Positions 1 to 5,236 of a stretch of 5,236 nucleotides of DNA are shown piece after piece. Numbering within the stretch: position 1 is the stretch's first letter; every line of letters starts with the position of its first letter. Both the position numbers and the translations under genes were made by a program. The notes beneath the pieces were generated by a model that was not told the DNA's origin, ran no database searches, and saw only the letters and a program-made list of their open reading frames with translations. Source of the DNA: CAZXNF01 sp050741255 (GTDB lineage: Bacteria > Pseudomonadota > Gammaproteobacteria > Burkholderiales > SG8-41); the NCBI GenBank assembly GCA_050741255.1, contig JBOIEQ010000216.1:1-5236 (forward strand), read 5' to 3'.

Positions 1-2049
1 GGGTGCCACCGGACTGATGTGGTCGGTGGTGAGCTTGTTGCCGAAAATGCCCAGCGCGCGCGCGCCTTTGACGTCGCTGATTTTCGGCAGCTCGCGCTTG
101 AAGCCCTCGAACAGCGGCGGCTCGAGCAGGTAGGTCGACTTGTTGTCCCACTGGTACAGCGCGCCCTTGGCTTCGGGAATCGCGTCCCACAGGTCCTTCG
201 CGCCGGCGAGATCACCGTACTCGCGTTTGAAGTTCGCGGGGTTGGTCGCGAACTTCATTACCGCCTCGACTTCGGCTGGCGTCGGCCACAGATCCTTCAG
301 GTAGACCGGCTTGCCGTTCTTGTCGTTACCGATGGCATCGGTGCTCATGTCGCGCAGCACCGTGCCGGCGAGCGCGAAGGCCACCACCAGCGGGGGGCTC
401 ATCAGGAAGTTGGCCTTGAGGCTCTGGTGCACGCGGGCCTCGAAGTTGCGGTTGCCCGACAGTACGGCCGCGGTGATCAGGTCGTTCTTGACCACGGTGT
501 CTTCGAGTTCCTTGTCCAGTGGTCCGGCGAGGCCCATGCAGGTGGTGCAGCCGTAGGCGACGACGTGAAAGCCGAGCTGCTCCAGATAGGGCAGCAGGCC
601 GGCGTCACGCAGGTAGGCGGTGACGACCTTGGAACCAGGGGCCATCGAAGTCTTGACGCGCGGGTGCGGCTTCATGCCCCGCTCGACGGCTTTCTTGGCC
701 AGCAGTCCCGCGGCGAGCAGCACCCAGGGGTTGGACGTATTGGTGCAGGACGTGATGGCGGCGATCAGGACGTCGCCGTTGCCCACATCCATGTCCGCCT
801 TCACGGGCACGCGCTTGGCGAGGTCGGCGGCGTTCTTGCCGTAGCCGCCTTCGGGTACCGGTTTGGAGAACAGTTCAGTGAAGCGGCTCTTGATGCCTTC
901 GAGGTTGATGCGGTCTTCCGGTTGCTTCGGACCCGACACGCTGGGGCGCACGGTCGAGAGGTCGAGTTCGACGACCTGCGAGTAATCGATCTCGCCTTTC
1001 CTGGGGATGCCGTACATGCCCTGCGCCTTGAGGTAGGACTCGATGGCGTCGACGTGCTCTTCGCGGCCGGACATGCGGTAGTACTCGAGTGTCTTGTCGT
1101 CGATCGCGAAGAAGCCGCAAGTGGCGCCGTAGTCGGGCGCCATGTTGGCGACCGTTGCGCGGTCGGTCGGGGAGAGTGACGTGGCGCCCTCGCCGAAGTA
1201 CTCCACGAACTTGTTGACGACCTTGGTCTTGCGGAGCAACTCGGTGACGGTCAGCACCAGGTCGGTTGCGGTGACGCCCTCGCGCAGCTTCCCGGTCATG
1301 TGCACGCCGACCACGTCTGGCGTCAGGAAGTAGTAGGGCTGGCCCAGCATGCCGGCTTCGGCTTCGATGCCGCCCACGCCCCAGGCCAGCACGCCGATGG
1401 CGTTGACCATGGTGGTGTGCGAGTCGGTGCCGACGGTGGAATCGGGGAAATACACGCCGTCCCGTTCCCAGACGCCACGCGACAGGTATTCGAGGTTGAC
1501 CTGGTGGCAGATGCCGTTGCCGGGCGGCACGACGCGGATGCCCGAGAAGGCGGCCTTGGCCCACTTGAGGAAGGTGTAGCGCTCGCCGTTGCGCTCGAAC
1601 TCGATTTCCATGTTCTTGCGCAGCGCGTCGACCGAGTTGTGCACGTCGACGACGACGGAGTGGTCGACCACCAGATCGACCGGCACCAGCGGCTCGATCC
1701 GGGTCGGGTCGAACTTCTGGCGCTGCGCTTCGGCGCGCATGGCGGCGAAGTCGTTCAGGGCCGGGAAGCCGGCCATGTCCTGCAGCATGATGCGCGCGAG
1801 CACGAAGGGCACTTCCGCGGTGCGCGGCTCGTTCGGTTTCCAGCTCGCGAGGCTCCGCACGGCATCCTCGGTGATCCGCTTGCCGTCGCAGTTGCGCAGC
1901 ACGGACTCCAGCACGACGCGCAGGCTCACGGGCAGGCGCGACGTCTTGCCGAGGCCCGCCTCTTCCAGGGCGGCGAGCGAATAGTATTTGCCGGTCTTGC
2001 CGGACTTGAGCTTGAATTCCCGAAGGGCCTTGAACGGATCGTGTGCCAT
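1..2049 (-). CDS. acnA: AcnA-type aconitate hydratase, N-terminal 683 codons (3' end beyond left edge)
   Basis: This is a cytoplasmic [4Fe-4S] hydro-lyase that isomerises citrate to isocitrate; next to prpC and prpD it probably also hydrates 2-methyl-cis-aconitate to 2-methylisocitrate. The frame is open from ATG (2049-2047) to base 1 with no stop. By homology to AcnA of about 890 residues, roughly 200 C-terminal residues (the swivel domain with the SRD motif) are missing. The start follows a purine-rich AAGGAAGGAAG five bases upstream, and the protein begins MAHDPFKALR. Visible motifs are LQD (89-91), VDHS (128-131), CHQVNLEY (181-188), GTDSHTT (207-213), the first cluster cysteine in SCTNTS (C435), C501 and C504 in GCTTC, SGNRNF (531-536) and TTDHIS (674-679). 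The overall sequence is closer to AcnA/IRP1 than to AcnD or AcnB. Several consensus positions differ: DMAGFP for DFTGVP, PDYGAT for PEYGAT, CMGLAGPL for CIGNSGPL, and GNKLTTDHISPVA for GDSVTTDHISPAG. The aconitase assignment is firm; substrate preference is inference. Confidence 0.95.
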   Translation of the reverse strand, partial: MAHDPFKALREFKLKSGKTGKYYSLAALEEAGLGKTSRLPVSLRVVLESVLRNCDGKRITEDAVRSLASWKPNEPRTAEVPFVLARIMLQDMAGFPALNDFAAMRAEAQRQKFDPTRIEPLVPVDLVVDHSVVVDVHNSVDALRKNMEIEFERNGERYTFLKWAKAAFSGIRVVPPGNGICHQVNLEYLSRGVWERDGVYFPDSTVGTDSHTTMVNAIGVLAWGVGGIEAEAGMLGQPYYFLTPDVVGVHMTGKLREGVTATDLVLTVTELLRKTKVVNKFVEYFGEGATSLSPTDRATVANMAPDYGATCGFFAIDDKTLEYYRMSGREEHVDAIESYLKAQGMYGIPRKGEIDYSQVVELDLSTVRPSVSGPKQPEDRINLEGIKSRFTELFSKPVPEGGYGKNAADLAKRVPVKADMDVGNGDVLIAAITSCTNTSNPWVLLAAGLLAKKAVERGMKPHPRVKTSMAPGSKVVTAYLRDAGLLPYLEQLGFHVVAYGCTTCMGLAGPLDKELEDTVVKNDLITAAVLSGNRNFEARVHQSLKANFLMSPPLVVAFALAGTVLRDMSTDAIGNDKNGKPVYLKDLWPTPAEVEAVMKFATNPANFKREYGDLAGAKDLWDAIPEAKGALYQWDNKSTYLLEPPLFEGFKRELPKISDVKGARALGIFGNKLTTDHISPVAP

Positions 2050-2054
2050 TTAAA

Positions 2055-2065
2055 CTTCCTTCCTT
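2055..2065 (-). promoter_or_regulatory. Ribosome binding site of the aconitase gene
   Basis: On the minus strand the purine run AAGGAAGGAAG ends five bases before the ATG at 2049. It offers two overlapping Shine-Dalgarno-like cores, and the nearer one (GGAAG) has acceptable spacing. It fixes the start as MAHDPF and lies within the 58-base prpD-acn gap. No terminator or convincing promoter is visible in that gap, so cotranscription with prpD is likely. Confidence 0.7.
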
Positions 2066-2107
2066 TCGTTGTCTCTGCGAATTGCGTGTCTTGCGTAACC
2101 GGATGCC

Positions 2108-3550
2108 TTAAACCGCGAGCAGGTCCGTGAACTCGTTGACCGGGGTCGCTTCCAGCCGCTTCTGGTCGGCGCAGAGCGCGAGGATCGCATTCTGCTGCTT
2201 CTCGGGGAAGCGGCGCGCGAGGTTGGTCGCGAACTTGGCCTCCAGCTCCGGAATGCCTTCCTTGCGCCGGCGCCGGTGGCCGAGCGGGTATTCGACCGCC
2301 ACCTCCTTCGTCTTGGTGCCGTCCTTGAACTCCACCGTGATGGCGTTGGCGATCGAGCGTTTGGCCGGGTCGAGGTACTCCTTCGTGTAGCGCTTGTCCT
2401 CGACGCACACCATCTTCGCCCGCAGCGCGTCGATCCGCGGATCGGCGGCGATCCTGTCCTCGTAGTCCTCGGCCGTCAGCCGGCCGAAAATCAGCGGCAC
2501 CGCCACCATGTACTGGATGCAGTGGTCGCGGTCGGCCGGGTTGTTGAGCGGGCCTTTCTTGTCGATGATGCGGATCGCCGATTCGTGGGTGCGGATGGTG
2601 ATCTTTTTGATGTCGGCGATCCTGTCCTTCACCAGCAGATGCACCAGCATCGCGGCTTCCGCGGCGGTCTGGGCATGGAATTCGGCGGGGAAGGAGATCT
2701 TGAACAGCACGTTCTCCATCACGTACGAGCCGTAGTCGCGTTTGAATTTGAAGGGCTTGCCCTTGAACAGCACGTCGTAGAAGCCCCAGGACTTCGCCGT
2801 CAGCGCCGAGGGATAGCCCATTTCGCCCGTGCGGGCCATGAGGGCGAGGCGCACGGCGCGGCTGGTCGCGTCGCCGGCGGCCCACGACTTGCGGGAACCC
2901 GCGTTGGGTGCGTGGCGGTAGGTACGCAGCGACTGGCCGTCGATCCAGGCGTTGGACACTGCGTTGATGATCTCGTCCCGACCGAGACCGAGCAGGGTCG
3001 CCACCACGGCGGTGCTCGCCACCTTGACCAGCACGACGTGGTCGAGTCCCACGCGGTTGAAGCTGTTTTCCAGCGCGATCACGCCCTGGATCTCGTGGGC
3101 CTTGATCATGCCTTCCAGCACCACGCGCATGGTCAGCGGCCGCTTGCCGGCGGCCACCGCCGTGCGTGAGAGCCAGTCCGCCATCGCGAGGATGCCGCCG
3201 AGGTTGTCCGACGGGTGGCCCCATTCTGCGGCGAGCCAAGTGTCGTTGAAGTCGAGCCAGCGGATCATGCAGCCGATGTTGAAGGCGGCCTGCACCGGGT
3301 CGAGCTGGAAGGACGTGCCCGGCACTTTTGCGCCGTTCGGCACGACGGTGCCCGGGACGATCGGGCCCATCAGCTTGGTGCAGGCGGGGTAAGACAGCGC
3401 CTCGAAGCCGCAGCCCAGGGTGTCCATCAGACACAGGCGGGCGGTGTTCCAGGCTTCAGGACTCTTGACCTTGTAGCCAAGGACGTAATCGACGATGTCG
3501 ACGAGGACCTTGTCGGGCTGGGGGCGGACGTTGGAAATGTGTGAGGACAT
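2108..3550 (-). CDS. prpD: 2-methylcitrate dehydratase (MmgE/PrpD family)
   Basis: PrpD is a cluster-free cytoplasmic enzyme that dehydrates 2-methylcitrate to 2-methyl-cis-aconitate, the second step of the methylcitrate cycle for propionyl-CoA; the E. coli enzyme also has some activity on citrate. The protein has 480 residues, close to the 483 of E. coli PrpD, and aligns with it almost end to end. Conserved blocks include VDIVDYV (17-23), IVPGTVVPNG (64-73), LDFNDTWLAAEWGHPSDN (99-116), SFNRVGLDHV (163-172), SLRTYRHAPN (207-216), KSWAAGDATSRAVRLALMA (221-239), FKISFPAEFH (283-292) and NNPADRDHCIQYMVA (336-350). The N-terminus MSSHISNVRP matches MSAQINNIRP of E. coli, which supports the ATG at 3550; GAAGGG sits seven bases upstream. 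The stop is TAA at 2110-2108. It follows prpC in the same order as in prpBCDE, but an aconitase gene comes next instead of prpE. Nothing looks truncated or inactivated. Confidence 0.97.
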   Translation of the reverse strand: MSSHISNVRPQPDKVLVDIVDYVLGYKVKSPEAWNTARLCLMDTLGCGFEALSYPACTKLMGPIVPGTVVPNGAKVPGTSFQLDPVQAAFNIGCMIRWLDFNDTWLAAEWGHPSDNLGGILAMADWLSRTAVAAGKRPLTMRVVLEGMIKAHEIQGVIALENSFNRVGLDHVVLVKVASTAVVATLLGLGRDEIINAVSNAWIDGQSLRTYRHAPNAGSRKSWAAGDATSRAVRLALMARTGEMGYPSALTAKSWGFYDVLFKGKPFKFKRDYGSYVMENVLFKISFPAEFHAQTAAEAAMLVHLLVKDRIADIKKITIRTHESAIRIIDKKGPLNNPADRDHCIQYMVAVPLIFGRLTAEDYEDRIAADPRIDALRAKMVCVEDKRYTKEYLDPAKRSIANAITVEFKDGTKTKEVAVEYPLGHRRRRKEGIPELEAKFATNLARRFPEKQQNAILALCADQKRLEATPVNEFTDLLAV

Positions 3551-3557
3551 TGGTTAA

Positions 3558-3563
3558 CCCTTC
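3558..3563 (-). promoter_or_regulatory. Ribosome binding site of prpD
   Basis: GAAGGG on the minus strand lies seven bases before the ATG at 3550. Only five bases separate it from the base of the large palindrome at 3569-3645, so RNA folding there could affect access to this site. Confidence 0.7.
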
Positions 3564-3568
3564 AGATC

Positions 3569-3645
3569 AGCCGCAGAGACGCAGAGACGCAGAGAACACG
3601 GAGAAATTTACTCAAAGACTCTGCGTCCTCTGCGTCTCTGCGGCT
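3569..3645. repeat. 77-base imperfect palindrome with GCAGAGAC units, intergenic repeat element
   Basis: The arms 3569-3594 and 3619-3645 pair over 26 base pairs (18 plus 8) with one unpaired base, C3627. The loop is 24 bases (3595-3618). The left arm contains nearly three tandem copies of GCAGAGAC (from 3573). The palindrome takes up most of the prpC-prpD gap and its outermost two bases fall in the prpC stop codon. From memory, such CGCAGAGACGCAGAG palindromes are scattered between genes in many proteobacterial and some cyanobacterial genomes, so this is probably one copy of a dispersed non-coding repeat. On the minus strand no T-run follows the stem, so it is not a classical terminator for the prp genes. 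It could stabilise the prpC end of the message or modulate prpD expression; that is inference. Confidence 0.85.
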
Positions 3646-4822
3646 ATTTTGCTTTTGAAGTTGACTTGGCACGTTGGGTGAGCGGCACGAACTTGCGCGG
3701 TTCGGGCCCCGTGTAATTGGCGGTCGGACGGATGATCTTGCCGTCGATGCGCTGTTCGATCACGTGCGCGGCCCAGCCGGAGGTGCGCGAGATCACGAAA
3801 ATGGGCGTGAACATCGCGGTCGGAATGCCGAGACGATGGTAGGACACGGCGGAGAACCAGTCGAGGTTCGCGAACATCTTTTTCTCGCGCCACATCACGG
3901 CCTCGATGCGGTCGGCGACCTCGAACATGGCCATGTCGTCCACCGCCTTCGACAACCGGCGCGCGACTTCCTTGATGATCTTGTTGCGCGGATCGCCGAT
4001 CGTGTAGACCGGATGCCCGAAGCCGATCACGACTTCCTTGTTGGCGATGCGCGTGATGATGTCGGCTTCCGCGGCGTCGGGAGTCGGGTAGCGGTTCATG
4101 ACCTCGAACGCCACCTCGTTGGCGCCGCCGTGTTTGGGCCCGCGCAATGCGCCGATCGCGCCGGTGATCGCGGAATGCATGTCGGCGCCGGTGCCGGTGA
4201 TGCAGCGCGCGGTGAAGGTCGAGGCGTTGAACTCGTGCTCGGCGTACAGATTGAGCGAGGTGTGCATGGCGCGTACCCACGACGCGGACGGCGGCTTGCC
4301 GTGCAGCAGGTGCAGAAAGTGGCCACCGATGGAGTCATCGTCGGTTTCCACCTCGATGCGCCGGCCGTTCTGGCTGTAGTGGTACCAGTACAGCAACATG
4401 GAGCCGAACGAGGCCATCAGCCGGTCGGCGATGTCGCGCGCGCCCGGGAGGTTGTGGTCGTCCTTCTCGGGCAGCGCGGTGCCCAGCACGGAACAGCCCG
4501 TGCGCATCACGTCCATGGGGTGCGCGCCGGCCGGGACGGCTTCCAGCGCGGCTTTCACTGCCGCGGGCAGCCCGCGCAGCGACTTGAGCTTGATCTTGTA
4601 GTTGGCCAGTTGGGCCGCGGTCGGCAGGTGTTCGTGCACCAGCAGGTAGGCGATCTCCTCGAATTCGCAGTCGTCGGCGAGTTCGAGGATGTCGTAGCCG
4701 CGATAGTGCAGGTCGTTGCCGCTGCGGCCGACCGTGCACAGTGCCGTGTTGCCGGCCGTGATGCCGGACAGCGCGACGGACTTTTTCGGTTTGAAGACGG
4801 CGGGTGTTGGGCTGCTGCTCAT
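3644..4822 (-). CDS. prpC: 2-methylcitrate synthase
   Basis: PrpC condenses propionyl-CoA with oxaloacetate to 2-methylcitrate and CoA, the entry step of the methylcitrate cycle; the family also has weaker citrate synthase activity. The product has 392 residues (E. coli PrpC 389) and aligns with it throughout. Family blocks are KPKKSVALSG (11-20), GNTALCTVG (24-32), GNDLHYRGYDI (35-45), HPMDVMRTG (101-109), LLYWYHYS (143-150) and TDDDSIGGHFLHLLHG (160-175). The citrate synthase catalytic set is present: H231 in GPKHGGANEV, H270 in GFGHPVYT and D321 in NLDWFSAVSY. This pattern favours PrpC over GltA, which is longer and differs in these blocks. ATG is at 4822 with AGGAG ten bases upstream; the stop is TAG at 3646-3644. 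The C-terminus ends QRAKSTSKAK, several residues longer than the E. coli protein, and its stop abuts the palindromic repeat. It lies 120 bases downstream of mdh, with a terminator between. Confidence 0.97.
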   Translation of the reverse strand: MSSSPTPAVFKPKKSVALSGITAGNTALCTVGRSGNDLHYRGYDILELADDCEFEEIAYLLVHEHLPTAAQLANYKIKLKSLRGLPAAVKAALEAVPAGAHPMDVMRTGCSVLGTALPEKDDHNLPGARDIADRLMASFGSMLLYWYHYSQNGRRIEVETDDDSIGGHFLHLLHGKPPSASWVRAMHTSLNLYAEHEFNASTFTARCITGTGADMHSAITGAIGALRGPKHGGANEVAFEVMNRYPTPDAAEADIITRIANKEVVIGFGHPVYTIGDPRNKIIKEVARRLSKAVDDMAMFEVADRIEAVMWREKKMFANLDWFSAVSYHRLGIPTAMFTPIFVISRTSGWAAHVIEQRIDGKIIRPTANYTGPEPRKFVPLTQRAKSTSKAK

Positions 4823-4832
4823 GACTGGCTAT

Positions 4833-4837
4833 CTCCT
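4833..4837 (-). promoter_or_regulatory. Ribosome binding site of prpC
   Basis: AGGAG on the minus strand lies ten bases before the ATG at 4822, a slightly long spacing. The heptamer TAGCCAG occurs twice around it, overlapping its 5' end and again just before the start. No other ATG nearby is better placed, and the resulting N-terminus leads directly into the conserved KPKKSVALSG block. Confidence 0.6.
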
Positions 4838-4874
4838 GGCTAGCTCGGGGCTGGGGTTCGCACTCGCGCGGCGC

Positions 4875-4925
4875 AAAAAAAACGGGGAGGCGCGCGGGAT
4901 GGTGTTTTTCGCGCGGCTCCCCGTT
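4875..4925 (-). terminator. Rho-independent terminator of mdh
   Basis: Read on the minus strand, the arm at 4925-4910 and the arm at 4896-4881 form a GC-rich stem of 16 positions with a single C-C mismatch around a 13-base loop (4909-4897). A run of eight T (4882-4875), overlapping the last two stem positions, follows. It starts 17 bases after the mdh stop codon. Stem strength, T-run and position are those of an efficient intrinsic terminator. It implies that mdh and prpC are at least partly separate transcription units. Confidence 0.93.
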
Positions 4926-4942
4926 CTTGATTCATCGGCGGA

Positions 4943-5236
4943 TCAGGGCAGGAGGTCCTTGACCCCGTCCCGCTCTTCGTGAAGTTCCTTCAGCGTAGCA
5001 TTGATGCGCGCGCGGCTGAATTCGCTGACTTCGATGCCTTTCACGATTTCGTATTTTCCGCTCTTGCAGGTGACGGGATACCCGAACATGACGCCTTCCG
5101 GTATGCCGTAGCTGCCGTCGGAGGGGATACCCATGCTGACCCAGTCGTTCGCCGGCGTGCCGGCGACCCAATCGCGCATGTGCTCGATCGCCGCGTTGGC
5201 CGCGCTGGCGGCGGACGAGAGGCCGCGTGCCTCAAT
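4943..5236 (-). CDS. mdh: Malate dehydrogenase, C-terminal 97 codons (5' end beyond right edge)
   Basis: MDH oxidises L-malate to oxaloacetate with NAD in the cytoplasm, a TCA-cycle step that also supplies the oxaloacetate used by PrpC. The frame enters at base 5236 and ends at TGA (4945-4943). The visible part starts IEARGLSSAASAANAAIEHM, then contains DWVAGTP, the signature SMGIPSDGSYGIPEGVMFGY, PVT, and the C-terminal helix EFSRARINATLKELHEER ending DGVKDLLP. This matches the C-terminus of the roughly 329-residue malate dehydrogenase usual in betaproteobacteria (the LDH-like cytosolic MDH type), not the E. coli 312-residue type. The NAD-binding Rossmann fold and catalytic Asp/His lie outside the window. 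The terminator 17 bases downstream shows it is the last gene of its transcript. Confidence 0.95.
   Translation of the reverse strand: MEARGLSSAASAANAAIEHMRDWVAGTPANDWVSMGIPSDGSYGIPEGVMFGYPVTCKSGKYEIVKGIEVSEFSRARINATLKELHEERDGVKDLLP

Noticed and set aside
53..63. Alternating GC run
   Set aside because: It encodes Gly-Ala-Arg-Ala in the aconitase frame and is explained by codon usage.
19..1179. 386-codon open frame on the plus strand
   Set aside because: It lies opposite the aconitase. Its predicted protein is rich in R, G, V, H and A with no family motif, as expected for the complement of a GC-rich gene.
1..2049. Assignment as acnD (Fe-S 2-methylcitrate dehydratase)
   Set aside because: The N-terminus, CHQVNLEY, LAWGVGGIEAEA and GPL segments resemble AcnA/IRP1 more than AcnD, and an AcnD would duplicate the function of the adjacent PrpD. 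Not fully excluded because the C-terminus is absent.
1300..2130. 276-codon open frame on the plus strand
   Set aside because: It is antisense to the aconitase 5' end and the prpD-acn gap, with the same GC-driven composition.
2276..3169. 297-codon open frame on the plus strand
   Set aside because: It is antisense to prpD and shows no recognisable domain.
1926..3434. 502-codon open frame on the minus strand
   Set aside because: It is an out-of-frame reading of prpD running into the aconitase gene; the product is arginine-rich and has no homology, while PrpD in another frame is intact.
3569..3645. Palindrome as an intrinsic terminator or CRISPR array
   Set aside because: No T-run follows the stem on the transcribed strand, and the short tandem units have no spacers.
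3644..4822. Assignment as housekeeping citrate synthase gltA
   Set aside because: Length, the KPKKSVALSG N-terminal block and the prpD neighbour all fit 2-methylcitrate synthase.
3674..4843. 389-codon open frame on the plus strand
   Set aside because: It mirrors prpC almost exactly and has low-complexity composition; prpC has full-length homology and catalytic residues.

Overview
The window is a GC-rich stretch of a proteobacterial chromosome, most likely betaproteobacterial. That placement is inferred from the close match of the MDH tail to the ~329-residue malate dehydrogenase common in that class, from the high GC content, and from the PrpC and PrpD sequences. Genus cannot be determined. 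All genes lie on the minus strand, so transcription runs from the right edge to the left edge. The window is almost fully coding, with no gene-free stretch above about 120 bases.

In the direction of transcription the layout is: (1) the last 97 codons of malate dehydrogenase (mdh, 5236 to 4943); (2) a strong intrinsic terminator (4925 to 4875) and a short leader; (3) prpC, 2-methylcitrate synthase (4822 to 3644); (4) a 93-base gap filled mostly by a 77-base imperfect palindrome with GCAGAGAC repeat units; (5) prpD, 2-methylcitrate dehydratase (3550 to 2108); (6) a 58-base gap; (7) the first 683 codons of an AcnA-type [4Fe-4S] aconitase (2049 to 1), cut by the left edge.

Together prpC, prpD and the aconitase can carry propionyl-CoA plus oxaloacetate to 2-methylcitrate, then 2-methyl-cis-aconitate, then 2-methylisocitrate. 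The neighbouring mdh can supply oxaloacetate. The lyase that completes the 2-methylcitrate cycle (prpB), the usual regulator (prpR) and the acnD/prpF pair are not visible here. The core metabolism is known biology and I do not see a wholly new system. The points that merit a second look are an aconitase that departs from the AcnA consensus at several active-site positions (including an apparent Glu-to-Asp change), and a repeat element wedged between prpC and prpD whose stem reaches into the prpC stop codon and ends five bases from the prpD ribosome binding site.
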